Of a stretch of DNA of 64,000 bases, positions 15,723 to 27,500 are shown one piece after another; position 1 is the stretch's first letter, and the number at the start of each line of letters is the position of its first letter. A model generated the notes under the pieces. That model was not told the origin of the DNA and did no database searches. It was given only the letters and a program-made list of their open reading frames with translations. A program made the position numbers and the translations under genes. Source of the DNA: Chromobacterium subtsugae (lineage in GTDB: Bacteria > Pseudomonadota > Gammaproteobacteria > Burkholderiales > Chromobacteriaceae). The stretch is from NCBI RefSeq assembly GCF_001676875.1, contig NZ_JYKA01000005.1, positions 248,001 to 312,000 on the forward strand, in the 5' to 3' direction.

Positions 15723-17564
15723 TTACTGGCTATTGTCGTTCAGCGACTGCTTGCCGGCCGTCACCGGGTACTTCTGCCGCAGCGCCTGCAGATAGCTGCC
15801 CAATTGGTTATTGGCGGAGATCTCTCCCAGCACCCCGCCCAGCTGGGCGCGATCGGCTTCGCTGACAGCGGGAGCCGCAATCACCTTGTTCACGCGGTAA
15901 ATCACATACTCGCCGGTATCGTGGCGCACGCCGGCGAACCCCGGCAGCTTGGCTGCGGCCACGCTGAACACCACGCGCGCATCGGCCATCGGCAGGCCGC
16001 CAGACGCGCGGCGCGATACCGTCTGCTCGGCGCCCCACTTCTGCGCGTCCACGCCCTTCCCAGCCTTCAGCTCGGCCAGCAATGCCTGGCCTTTCTTGTC
16101 GGCCAGCTTGGCGCCTTCGCGCTCAACCAGTTCGCGCCTGATGTCTTCGCGCACATCCGCGACCGGGCGCTGGCGCTCTGGCTGATGCTCGGCCACGCGC
16201 GCCACCACCAGACGGCCGCCGCCGACATCCACGACTTCGCTGTTGTGCTTTTTCTTCAGCACATCGTCGCTGAACACCGCCGCCAGCAACTTGTCGTTGC
16301 CCAGCAGCTCATCCTTGCCCGGCTGATTGCGCTGCAGCCAGTCGGAGTGTTTGACTTCCAGCTTCAGCGCATCGACCACGCCCTTCAGCGAGTCGGCCTG
16401 CTGGTAAGCGACTTCGTTCAGCTTGTCCGCTTGTTCGCGGAACAGGGCCGAAGCTTTCTGCTTCTGCAGTTTGTCGACGATGGCGGCCCTGGCCTCTTCC
16501 AGCCCCTGGGTCTTGATCGCATCCAGGCGAATGATGTGGAAGCCGTAGTCGGTTTCCACCAGGTCGCTGATCTGGCCAGGCTTCATCGAGAACACGGCGT
16601 CGTCGAACGGCTTGACCATCATGCCGCGCGCGTTGAGACCCAAATCGCCGCCCTTCTCCGCCGAGCCCGGATCCTGCGACTTGGCCTTGGCGATTTCGGC
16701 GAACTTGCCCGGATTGGCGCGCACTTCCTTCAGAATGGCCTCGGCCTCCGCCTTGATCTTGGCCTTCTGCTCAGGTTTTGCGCCCTTCGGCACCGTCAGC
16801 AGGATGTGCGAGGCGCGGCGCTGCTCGCTGGCGAGGTCCGACTTGTGCTGATCGAAATACTTCTGCACGTCGGCGTCGGACACCTTGACGCTTTGCGCCA
16901 GCGCGTCTTGCGACAGCACCACGTAATCCAGCTTGACGCTTTCCGGCGTGCGGAAGCGCTTGGCGTTGGCGTCGTAGTAGGCCTTGACCGCCGCGTCGTC
17001 GGTTTTCACTTCGGCGGCGAAATCGGACGGCTTCAGCGTCAGCGGCTGCAGCACGCGGCCTTCGCCCAGCAATGCCGCCATGCGGGTCACCACGGTGTTG
17101 GACACGAACTGGGTGCCGGCGACGGCTGTCAGCTGGTTCCTGATCAGCATGTCCTCGCTGATTTCGGCTTCGAAATCGGCGGCGGAGCGATAGCGGTTTT
17201 TCAGAAACTCCTCATAGCGCTGCGGGCTGAACTGGCCGTTGTCCTGAAACAGCGGAATGGAGGCGATGACTTTGCGCAGCTGGTCCGGGCTGATGGCGGC
17301 GCCATGATCGCGGGCGTCGGCCAGGACCAGCTTGTTGCGGATCATTTCCTCCAAAGCGGCCTGACGGGTGGCCGGATCGCTGGGCTTGCCCTCCAGCGCG
17401 CGATCAAGATCGCGCTTGGATATCTTGACGCTGCCCACCTTGACCAGATAGGGGTCTGCGGTGACGTCGCTGTAGCTGCTGACGCCGAAGCCGACGAAAG
17501 TCAGCGCGACAGCCCCCAGGATGACTTGAATGACGGTTTTGTTGTTCTGGACAAACTCGAACAT
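15723..17564 (-). CDS. ppiD: Periplasmic folding chaperone PpiD (SurA-like PPIase)
   Basis: The protein has 613 residues, one N-terminal membrane helix ([18 protein letters not shown]) and a large periplasmic part. A SurA-type N-terminal chaperone region ([32 protein letters not shown]) is followed by a parvulin domain near residues 255-365 ([54 protein letters not shown]) and a C-terminal chaperone part. PpiD assists proteins leaving the Sec translocon. It lies downstream of hupB and two tRNA genes, a common order after lon-hupB. Only 25 bases separate its ATG from a strong terminator. Confidence 0.93.
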   Translation of the reverse strand: MFEFVQNNKTVIQVILGAVALTFVGFGVSSYSDVTADPYLVKVGSVKISKRDLDRALEGKPSDPATRQAALEEMIRNKLVLADARDHGAAISPDQLRKVIASIPLFQDNGQFSPQRYEEFLKNRYRSAADFEAEISEDMLIRNQLTAVAGTQFVSNTVVTRMAALLGEGRVLQPLTLKPSDFAAEVKTDDAAVKAYYDANAKRFRTPESVKLDYVVLSQDALAQSVKVSDADVQKYFDQHKSDLASEQRRASHILLTVPKGAKPEQKAKIKAEAEAILKEVRANPGKFAEIAKAKSQDPGSAEKGGDLGLNARGMMVKPFDDAVFSMKPGQISDLVETDYGFHIIRLDAIKTQGLEEARAAIVDKLQKQKASALFREQADKLNEVAYQQADSLKGVVDALKLEVKHSDWLQRNQPGKDELLGNDKLLAAVFSDDVLKKKHNSEVVDVGGGRLVVARVAEHQPERQRPVADVREDIRRELVEREGAKLADKKGQALLAELKAGKGVDAQKWGAEQTVSRRASGGLPMADARVVFSVAAAKLPGFAGVRHDTGEYVIYRVNKVIAAPAVSEADRAQLGGVLGEISANNQLGSYLQALRQKYPVTAGKQSLNDNSQ

Positions 17565-17589
17565 GACGATTGGCTAAGGCCACCCCTGT

Positions 17590-17624
17590 AAAAAAAAGGT
17601 GAACGCGTTGAACCGGTTCACCTT
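17590..17624 (-). terminator. Rho-independent terminator after the tRNA genes
   Basis: On the minus strand AAGGTGAAC and GTTCACCTT form a 9-bp stem, followed at once by a run of eight T (17590-17597). It lies 12 bases after the tRNA-Asp gene and just before ppiD. Confidence 0.85.
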
Positions 17625-17636
17625 CTCTCGTGTATT

Positions 17637-17713
17637 TGGCGGAGCGGACGGGGCTCGAACCCGCGACCCCCGGCGTGACAGGCCGGTATTCTGACCAACT
17701 GAACTACCGCTCC
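17637..17713 (-). tRNA. tRNA-Asp (anticodon GTC)
   Basis: A 77-nt cloverleaf on the minus strand: acceptor stem GGAGCGG/CCGCTCC, D-arm AGTTCAGTTGGTC, anticodon arm CCGGCCTGTCACGCCGG with GTC at 17677-17679, T-arm CGGGTTCGAGCCCCG, and an encoded 3' CCA. Confidence 0.97.
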
Positions 17714-17719
17714 GGACCT

Positions 17720-17795
17720 TGGTGGGCGTTGACGGAGTCGAACCGCCGACATTCTGCTTGTAAGGCAGACGCTCTACCAACTGAGCTAAACGCCC
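17720..17795 (-). tRNA. tRNA-Val (anticodon TAC)
   Basis: A 76-nt cloverleaf on the minus strand: acceptor stem GGGCGTT/AACGCCC, D-arm AGCTCAGTTGGTAGAGC, anticodon arm TCTGCCTTACAAGCAGA with TAC at 17760-17762, T-arm GGCGGTTCGACTCCGTC and an encoded CCA. It is transcribed ahead of tRNA-Asp, 6 bases apart. Confidence 0.97.
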
Positions 17796-17845
17796 GTCTG
17801 CCCCGCCGCGGAACCGGTCAGACCGGCCCTGCGGCAGGGGCGCCG

Positions 17846-17875
17846 ATTATAGCGCGTCTTTCAGTGCCTTGCCAG
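17846..17875 (-). promoter_or_regulatory. Candidate tRNA promoter overlapping the hupB stop
   Basis: A perfect TATAAT lies at 17851-17846 on the minus strand and overlaps the hupB stop codon. CTGGCA (4 of 6 bases of the -35 consensus) lies 18 bases upstream within the hupB coding region. A GC-rich segment (CGGCGCCCC) follows the -10, the type of discriminator seen at stringently controlled stable-RNA promoters. The tRNA-Val gene starts about 50 bases downstream. Confidence 0.5.
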
Positions 17876-18116
17876 CACGGAACTTCGGAGAACGTGCAGC
17901 CGGGATCTTGATGGTTTCGCCGGTCTTCGGATTGCGGCCGCTACGCTCTGCGCGCTCGCCCACATAGAAGGTGCCGAAACCCACCAGAGTCACGGTATCG
18001 CCTTTTTTCAGGGCGTCGGTAACGGCAGCAACCATGCCGTCCAGAGCTTTCGCGGCAGCGGCTTTGGAAATGTCGGCTTCTGCCGCGATGGCGTCAATCA
18101 GTTCAGACTTGTTCAC
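17847..18116 (-). CDS. hupB: DNA-binding protein HU-beta
   Basis: A protein of 89 residues, the standard HU length. [20 protein letters not shown] starts the dimerisation helices, [20 protein letters not shown] leads into the DNA-binding arm, and [20 protein letters not shown] is the family signature around the proline that inserts into DNA. It is a histone-like nucleoid protein that bends DNA. It lies directly downstream of lon, as in many proteobacteria, 174 bases away, so it probably has its own promoter as well. Confidence 0.97.
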   Translation of the reverse strand: MNKSELIDAIAAEADISKAAAAKALDGMVAAVTDALKKGDTVTLVGFGTFYVGERAERSGRNPKTGETIKIPAARSPKFRAGKALKDAL

Positions 18117-18290
18117 GTAAGTCCCCTTTCGTCGTTCTTCGGTCTACGTAATTCGGATAAAAACGCTTGCTTTATAGCAAGGCGGAAATCCTTGTGTCAA
18201 GCGGCTTCCACGGGTGTTTTGCTAATTCGCAAGCACATTTGGAAGCCGCGAAACCACAAGATATTCACAGCTTCGGTAAGGCCATGATTC

Positions 18291-20705
<2,415 letters not shown>

Positions 20706-20740
20706 ATCACCTAACCTTAGCTTTGGGGAAACAATGCATG

Positions 20741-20770
20741 GAAAATGGGGTGCAAGGCCAGAATATCAAC
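20741..20770 (-). promoter_or_regulatory. Candidate heat-shock (sigma-32) promoter of lon
   Basis: On the minus strand TTGATA (20770-20765) is followed after 14 bases by CCCCATTT (20750-20743), close to the sigma-32 -10 consensus CCCCATnT. The start codon of lon is about 40 bases downstream. The -35 matches the CTTGAA consensus only partly. Confidence 0.45.
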
Positions 20771-20810
20771 ACCCCATACTAAAACAGATTACATGGACGA
20801 CAAATAAAAA

Positions 20811-20830
20811 ACCGCCCTGCCGGGCGGTTC
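20811..20830 (-). terminator. Rho-independent terminator of clpX
   Basis: AACCGCCC and GGGCGGTT form an 8-bp stem with a 4-base loop, followed on the minus strand by TTTTTATTTG. It lies 20 bases past the clpX stop and separates tig-clpP-clpX from lon. Confidence 0.85.
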
Positions 20831-20849
20831 AGTCATTCAGGCCAGGCTA

Positions 20850-22130
20850 TCAGGCGGATTGTGCCACACCGCCCTCTTCGCGATAGATGAAAAGCGGCTT
20901 GTCGCCCTTCTCGATCACCTTCTCGTCCACCACGACTTTTTCCACGTCCTGCATGGACGGCAGATCGTACATGGTGTCGAGCAGCGCGCGCTCCAGGATG
21001 GAGCGCAGGCCGCGGGCGCCGGTCTTGCGGATCAGCGCCTGCTTGGCGATGACGCGCAGCGCCGACGGACGCACCTCCAGTTCCACCGACTCCATCGAGA
21101 ACAGGCGCTGGTACTGCTTGATCAGCGCGTTCTTCGGCTGGGTGAGGATGGTGACCAGCGCCTCTTCGTCCAGTTCCTCCAGCGTGGCGACCACCGGCAG
21201 GCGGCCGATCAGCTCGGGAATCAGGCCGAAGCGGATGATGTCCTGCGGTTCGACATCCTTGAACAGCGTACTCAGGCTCTTGCCGTCGTCCTTGGAGGAC
21301 ACTTCGGCGCCGAAGCCGATGCCGCCCTTCTCGGAGCGTTGGCGAATGATCTTCTCCAGGCCGTCGAAAGCGCCGCCGCACACAAACAGGATATTGGTGG
21401 TATCCACCTGGATGAATTCCTGGTTCGGATGCTTGCGGCCGCCCTGCGGCGGCACCGATGCCACCGTGCCCTCGATCAGCTTCAGCAGCGCCTGCTGCAC
21501 GCCCTCGCCCGATACGTCGCGGGTGATGGACGGGTTTTCCGACTTGCGCGAGATCTTGTCGATCTCATCGATGTAGACAATGCCGCGCTGGGCCTTTTCC
21601 ACATCGTAGTCGCACTTCTGCAGCAGCTTCTGGATGATGTGCTCGACATCCTCGCCGACATACCCCGCCTCAGTCAGCGTGGTGGCGTCGGCGATGACGA
21701 AGGGCACGTCCAAGAGGCGCGCCAGCGACTGCGCCAGCAGGGTCTTGCCGGAGCCGGTGGGGCCGATCAGGAGAATATTGCTCTTGGCCAGCTCCACGTC
21801 GTCCTTGCCGCTCTTCTGGTACAGACGCTTGTAGTGGTTGTACACCGCAACCGACAGGGTTTTCTTGGCGAAATCCTGGCCGATGATGTACTGGTCCAGA
21901 TCCGCGCGAATTTCCTGCGGCGTCGGCAGCGGGCGGTCGGCGGACGCGCCGCCCACCACTTCGCTGCTGCTACCCTTCTCCAGCTCTTCGCGGATGATGT
22001 CGTTGCACAGCTCGACGCATTCATTGCAAATGAATACCTGCGGGCCGGCGATCAGCCGCTGCACTTCGTGCTGGCTCTTTCCGCAGAAAGAGCAATAGAG
22101 AAGTTTCTCGTTGCTGTTTTTGTCAGCCAT
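20850..22130 (-). CDS. clpX: ATP-dependent Clp protease ATP-binding subunit ClpX
   Basis: A 426-residue AAA+ unfoldase. It has an N-terminal zinc-binding domain ([11 protein letters not shown] and CNECVELC), a Walker A motif [12 protein letters not shown], Walker [11 protein letters not shown], a ClpP-docking IGF loop ([10 protein letters not shown]) and sensor-2 [15 protein letters not shown]. ClpX unfolds tagged substrates and feeds them to ClpP, whose gene is 16 bases upstream. The stop is followed by a strong terminator. Confidence 0.98.
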   Translation of the reverse strand: MADKNSNEKLLYCSFCGKSQHEVQRLIAGPQVFICNECVELCNDIIREELEKGSSSEVVGGASADRPLPTPQEIRADLDQYIIGQDFAKKTLSVAVYNHYKRLYQKSGKDDVELAKSNILLIGPTGSGKTLLAQSLARLLDVPFVIADATTLTEAGYVGEDVEHIIQKLLQKCDYDVEKAQRGIVYIDEIDKISRKSENPSITRDVSGEGVQQALLKLIEGTVASVPPQGGRKHPNQEFIQVDTTNILFVCGGAFDGLEKIIRQRSEKGGIGFGAEVSSKDDGKSLSTLFKDVEPQDIIRFGLIPELIGRLPVVATLEELDEEALVTILTQPKNALIKQYQRLFSMESVELEVRPSALRVIAKQALIRKTGARGLRSILERALLDTMYDLPSMQDVEKVVVDEKVIEKGDKPLFIYREEGGVAQSA

Positions 22131-22146
22131 TAGCCAATTCCACTAC

Positions 22147-22779
22147 TTACGCCGTGACATCCTTGCGGGAAGACAGCACTTTATCGATCAGGCCGTAGAC
22201 ACGGGCCTCTTCCGCCGACATGAAGTTATCACGCTCGGTATCCGCCTCCAGCTGCTCCATGGTCTTGCCGGAGTGCTTGGCCATCAGCTCGTTCATCTTG
22301 GCTTTCACCTTGACGAGTTCGCGGGCGTGGATTTCGATGTCGGTCACCTGGCCGGACAGGCCGCCGCCGTACAGCAGCGGCTGGTGAATCATCACCCGGC
22401 TGTTCTCCAGCGCGAAACGCTTGCCCTCGGCGCCTGCCGACAGCAGGAAGGCGCCCATGCTGGCCGCTTGGCCAATGCACAGGGTGGAAACGTCCGGCTT
22501 GATGAAGTTCATCGTATCGTAGATCGACATGCCGGCGGTGATGGAGCCGCCCGGCGAGTTGATGTAGAAATGGATGTCCTTGTCCGGATTTTCCGACTCC
22601 AGGAACAGCATCTGCGCGACAACCAGGTTGGCCGATTCGTCCGAGACGGGGCCGACCAGGAAGACGATGCGCTCCTTCAGCAGACGCGAATAGATGTCAT
22701 AGGCGCGCTCGCCGCGACCGCTCTGCTCCACCACCATGGGCACCAGGCCCAACCCTTGCGGTTCCATCATCGATTTCAT
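22147..22779 (-). CDS. clpP: ATP-dependent Clp protease proteolytic subunit ClpP
   Basis: A serine peptidase of 210 residues that forms the barrel of the Clp protease. The catalytic triad is visible: Ser in [11 protein letters not shown], His in [10 protein letters not shown] and Asp in [30 protein letters not shown] gives the oxyanion-hole region. The short N-terminal extension [14 protein letters not shown] is probably a processed propeptide. It lies 22 bases after tig and 16 before clpX. Confidence 0.98.
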   Translation of the reverse strand: MKSMMEPQGLGLVPMVVEQSGRGERAYDIYSRLLKERIVFLVGPVSDESANLVVAQMLFLESENPDKDIHFYINSPGGSITAGMSIYDTMNFIKPDVSTLCIGQAASMGAFLLSAGAEGKRFALENSRVMIHQPLLYGGGLSGQVTDIEIHARELVKVKAKMNELMAKHSGKTMEQLEADTERDNFMSAEEARVYGLIDKVLSSRKDVTA

Positions 22780-22801
22780 CGGCCACTCCTAGAGGTTGTT
22801 A

Positions 22802-24109
22802 TCAGGCTTGGCTGCCCATCAGTTCGTCGAAGGACAGCGCCTTCTCTACTACATTGGCCTGAGACAGCACAAATTCAACCACGTTGTCTTCCAGCACCAT
22901 CGAGGTCGGGCCTTCCAGGCGGTCGGCGCTCTCGTAGTACCAGGCCAGCACGTCTTCCGGCTCTTCGTAGCTGTCGGCGAATTCGACGATCATCGAGCGA
23001 ACCTGTTCCGGCTTGGCTTCCAGCTTGTTGGCTTCCACCACTTCGGACAGGATCAGGCCCAGCTTGACGCGGCGTTCCGCTTGGGCGGTGAACAGCTCCG
23101 GCGGGAACGGCATGTCTTTGACGTTCATGCCGCGTTGCTGCATGTCGCGACGGGCCTGCTCGACCAGACGGCCGATTTCCAGGCCGACCAGCGCCTTCGG
23201 CAGTTCGATTTCGGTCACGTCGATCAGCGCCTGCATCACGTTTTCCTTGGTGCGGGCCTGCAGGCGGCGCTTCACTTCGCGCTCGACGTTCTTGCGGATT
23301 TCGCCGCGCATTTTTTCCACGTCGCCTTCGGCGATGCCCAGCATCTTGGCGAACTCTTCGTTCACTTCCGGCAGGATGGCTTCGGCCACGTTCTTCACCA
23401 GGATTTCGAACACGGCGGTTTTGCCGGCCACGTCCTTGCCGTGGTAATCAGCCGGGAAGCTCACTTCCACGCTCTTGATGTCGCCTTCTTTGGCGCCGAC
23501 GATGCCGGCTTCGAATTCGGCCAGCATCTGGCCTTGGCCCAGCACGAAGGGGAAGTTCTCGGAGGAGCCGCCTTCGAAGGCCACGCCGTCGATGGCGCCC
23601 TTGAAGTCGATGATCACGCGGTCGCCGACGGCGGCTTCGCGCTCAACGCGGTTGTAGCGGGTGCGCTGCTTGCGCAGGATGTCGATGGTCTTCTCGATTT
23701 CGGCGTCGCCCACGGTGACGGCCGGCTTCTCGATTTCCTTGCCCGCCAGCTCGCCAACCTTCACTTCCGGGTACACTTCGAAAGTGGCGGCGAACTTGAA
23801 GTTTTCCTTGTCGTCGCCAGCGGCAACCGGCTCGAAGCGCGGGTAGCCGGCAACGCGCAGCTTCTGCTCGGTCACGGCCTTGTAGAAGCCTTGCTGAACC
23901 TGTTCACCCATAACTTCTTCACGCACCTGGGCGCCGTAGTTCATCTCCACGATCTTCAGCGGCGCCTTGCCCGGGCGGAAACCTTGAATCTTGGCGCTGC
24001 GGGCCACGCGCTTCAGGCGCTCGGTGATTTGCGAATCAATGGCGGCCATCGGCAGGGCGATGTCCATGCGGCGTTCAAGATTGCTCAGTGTTTCCAGCTG
24101 TACTTGCAT
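22802..24109 (-). CDS. tig: Trigger factor
   Basis: A 435-residue ribosome-bound chaperone. The N-terminal ribosome-binding domain has the signature region IQGFRPGKAPLKIVE. The middle FKBP-type domain starts at AAVGDRVIIDFKGAIDGVAF. The C-terminal helical chaperone domain covers the last 180 residues. It cradles nascent chains at the tunnel exit and catalyses prolyl isomerisation. It is the first gene of the tig-clpP-clpX operon; a candidate promoter lies about 130 bases upstream. Confidence 0.97.
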   Translation of the reverse strand: MQVQLETLSNLERRMDIALPMAAIDSQITERLKRVARSAKIQGFRPGKAPLKIVEMNYGAQVREEVMGEQVQQGFYKAVTEQKLRVAGYPRFEPVAAGDDKENFKFAATFEVYPEVKVGELAGKEIEKPAVTVGDAEIEKTIDILRKQRTRYNRVEREAAVGDRVIIDFKGAIDGVAFEGGSSENFPFVLGQGQMLAEFEAGIVGAKEGDIKSVEVSFPADYHGKDVAGKTAVFEILVKNVAEAILPEVNEEFAKMLGIAEGDVEKMRGEIRKNVEREVKRRLQARTKENVMQALIDVTEIELPKALVGLEIGRLVEQARRDMQQRGMNVKDMPFPPELFTAQAERRVKLGLILSEVVEANKLEAKPEQVRSMIVEFADSYEEPEDVLAWYYESADRLEGPTSMVLEDNVVEFVLSQANVVEKALSFDELMGSQA

Positions 24110-24533
24110 GTTAAATCCTTCGAAGTGTGACAGGTTGTAGTCATCTGGGACGGTACGACGCCGGACGGCGCGCTCCCGCGGGCGGGAAAGCTGCCGCTCA
24201 GGCGCTGCGCGGAGTTACACCGCGCACCCAACGAAACGCACAGTATATCACGCACCTCGCGCTTGTCTGCCCCCGCGCGGGCCGCCCGACCCGCCAGCGG
24301 CGGGCGCCGCCAGCCCGCCCGGACCGGCCTTGGCGCCCAGGCGCCGCGCCGGCCTTTCGCTTGCCGTTTGATATTGCTGGACAATTTCGCCGCGCCGCTC
24401 CCGGCCCGGCCAGCCATCTGCTATGATTCCGCATCATGCGAATTGCCAGCCAAGACAAGAAAAATATCCGTTCAGAATGACACGCCCGACAGCCGACTCC
24501 CGCCCGAAACCCGATCCGCACCATGGTGACGCC
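24110..24533. other. Divergent intergenic region between tig and the macroglobulin gene, 424 bp
   Basis: Very GC-rich, especially 24270-24360. Besides the tig promoter candidate I see no gene, RNA or clear repeat. Short frames crossing it are arginine- and alanine-rich by-products of composition. An in-frame ATG at 24477 would extend the macroglobulin ahead of its signal peptide and is not favoured. Confidence 0.4.
24242..24269 (-). promoter_or_regulatory. Candidate tig promoter
   Basis: On the minus strand CAGACA (24269-24264) and TATACT (24247-24242) are 16 bases apart, a reasonable housekeeping promoter. It lies about 130 bases upstream of the tig start. Confidence 0.4.
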
Positions 24534-27500
24534 ATGAAAACACCGCTGCGCCCAGGCCTGATCGCCGCCTGGCTGCTCCTGCCCGGCCTTTGCGCCGCCG
24601 CCGGAGTCACCACCTTCAGCCCGCAAGGCGAAGTGAAGGAAGTCACCCAGGTACGCGCCACCTTCAACAGCAGCATGATCGCGCTGGGCAACAGCGCTGC
24701 GCCGGCGCCGTTCGCCTGGAGCTGCGGCTTGAAGGGCAAGGGCCACTGGGTGGACGACAAGACCTGGACGCTGGACGTGCGCGAAACGCCGCCGGCCAAT
24801 ACTGATTGCCGCTTCACCCCCAAGCCTGGCCTGAAGGACCTGCAGGGCAACGCCGTAGCATCGGGCCAAAGCTACCGCTTCTACACCGGCCAGCCCATCA
24901 TCGCCGCAAGCTGGCCTTCGGATGGCCGCATCGAAGAAGACCAGGCCTTCGTGCTGCGCTTCAACGCCAGCGGCGTCAAGCCCGCGGCGCTGTATTGCCA
25001 GTCGTCCAGCCTGCCCGAGCGCATTCCGGTGCGAACGCTGGCCGCGGCCGACCGCGCCGCGCTGCTCAAACACCTGAAACTGGAAAAACAGGCCGCCAAC
25101 GTGCTGACCGTGCGCTGCGACCAGCGCCTGGCGCCGGACAGCAAGCTGACGCTGGTGCACCTGCGCGGCGCCAGCGCGCCGGACAAGCAGCAATACCAGG
25201 TGCGGCCGGCCTTTGCCGCCAGCATGAGCTGCCAGCGCGAAAACGCCAAAGGCGCCTGCATTCCGTTCAAGCCGATCACGCTGAATTTCAGCTCGCCGGT
25301 GCCGGCCAAGCTGGCCCAGGCGATCCGGCTGTCCGGCGGCGGCGCCGAGCGCGCGCCGCAAGCGGAGCAGCGCAACAAGGGCGAGCCGGTGGACAACGTC
25401 AGCTTCGCACCGCCCTTCCCGCCGCTGGCAACCCTGACCCTCGCGCTGCCCAAGGACTTCCGCGACGAAGTGGGCCGGCAGCCGGTCAACGCCGGCCGCT
25501 TCCCGCTGTCGATCAAACTGGCCGACTACCCGCCGCTGGCCAAGTTCGCGGCCGCGCCGTTCGGCATCATCGAATCCGGCGCCGACGCCGCCCTGCCCAT
25601 CACGCTGCGCAGCGTGGAGGGCGACCTCAACATCAAGTCGGTGCAACTGGGCGGGCAGGCGCTGCGCCTCAGCCGCGACGCCGACATGATGGCCTGGCTG
25701 GCCAAGGTGGAACGCTACCATGAGAGCAATCTGCCGGCCGGCAAGGACAAGACGGTGGAAAGCCGGCGCGTGTCGCTGCTGAACAAGAACCGCGACGCCG
25801 TGCCGCTCAAGCTGCCGGCCAAGCCCGACGGCAACGGCAAGTGGCCGTTCGAGGTGGTGGGCATCCCGCTGCCCAAGCCGGGCCTCTACGTGGTGGAGGT
25901 GTCGTCCCGGCTGCTGGGCAAATCGCTGCTGGCCGCCAACAAGCCGATGTACGTGCGCACCGCCGCGCTGGTCACCAACCTGGCGGTGCATCTGAAAAAA
26001 TCCGGCGAAAACGCCGCGGTCTGGGTCACCACGCTGGACAAGGGCAAGCCGGTGCCCAATGCCCGCATCAACATCTACGACTGCAAGGGCAACGCGCTAT
26101 GGAGCGGCACAACAAACGCCCAGGGCAGCGCGCTGGCCAAGAGCGCGCTGCCGGCCGGCGATTGCTCCGACGAAGAACTGTCCGGCCTGTTCGTCACCGC
26201 CCGCGCCAAGGACGCGCAGGGCAACGAAGACGTGTCCTTCGTCCGCTCCAGCTGGAACCGCGGCATAGAGTCCTGGCGCTTCCCCTTCCCGACCCAGGGC
26301 GGCGACGGCCCGGCCATCATCGCCCACAGCATCCTGGACCGCGCGCTGTTCCGCGCCGGCGAAACGGTGTCGATGAAGCACCTGCTGCGGGTGCAGGCCG
26401 GCAAGGGCCTGGCGCAGCTGAAACCCGGCCAGCTGCCGCAGCAGCTGCGCATCGTCCACGACGGCAGCGGCGACGAAGTCAGCCTGCCGCTGACCTGGCG
26501 CAAGGGCCGCTACGCCGAAAGCAGCTACGCGCTGCCCAAGGAGGCCAAGCTGGGCGAATACACGCTGTATCTGGAACGCAAGGGCACTCGCGGCCCGGCC
26601 GACCAAGGCAAGCCGTCCAGCCCGGAGCTGGACGGCTACTCGCTGCAAAGCGGCAGCTTCCGGGTGGAGGAATTCCGCCTGCCGGCGATGACCGGCCGCA
26701 TCGCCACCGCCAAGAACGCCGGCATCGCCCCGGCGCAGGTGCCGCTCAATGTTTCGCTGTCCTGGGGCAACGGCGGACCGGCCAAAGGCTGGCCGGTGGA
26801 AGTCAGCGCCATGCTGGCCGACGGCTACCAGCGGCTGAAAGCCTACGACGACTTCAGCTTCTCGCCGCCGCAGCGCAGCCGCGAAAACAGCGAGGCCTCG
26901 CTGGACGGCAAGGTGGTGCTGGACAAAGCCGCCATCCAGCTGGACGGCAACGGCAACGGCAAGGCCATCGTCGACAAGCTGCCCAAGCTGGACCGCCGCT
27001 ACGACCTGGTGACCGAAGCCGCCTACCGCGATCCCAACGGCGAAACCCAGACCCTCACCCGCCGCATCGCGCTGTGGCCGTCCGCCGTGCAGGTGGGCAT
27101 CAGCGTGGACAGCTGGATCACCGCCGGCCGCGCCTTGCAGATGAAAGCCGTGGCGCTGGACACCGCCGGCAAGCCGCTGGCGGGCAAGGACATCAAGGTC
27201 ACCCTGCGCGAGCATCGCTACCTGTCCAGCCGCAAACGGCTGGTGGGCGGCTTTTACGCCTGGGACCACAACGAGGAAACCGACGACAAGGGCAAGGTGT
27301 GCAGCGGCACCACCGACGGCCGCGGCCTGATCTACTGCGAGCTGAGTCTGAAAGACGCCGGCGACATGGAGCTGATCGCCGAAGCCAAAGATGAGCAAGG
27401 CAACGTCGCCCGCAGCTCGCAATCGGTATGGGTCAGCCAGCACGACGAGCTGTGGTTCGATGTCGACAACAACGACCGCATCGACGTGCTGCCGGAAAAA

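Noticed and set aside
17581-17830. Two small open frames across the tRNA region
   Set aside because: They fall within two clear tRNA cloverleafs and a terminator, so they are not genes.
24270-24420. Possible small gene or structured RNA in the GC-rich gap before the macroglobulin gene
   Set aside because: Only GC-driven short frames and weak pairings; no binding site, terminator or conserved motif.
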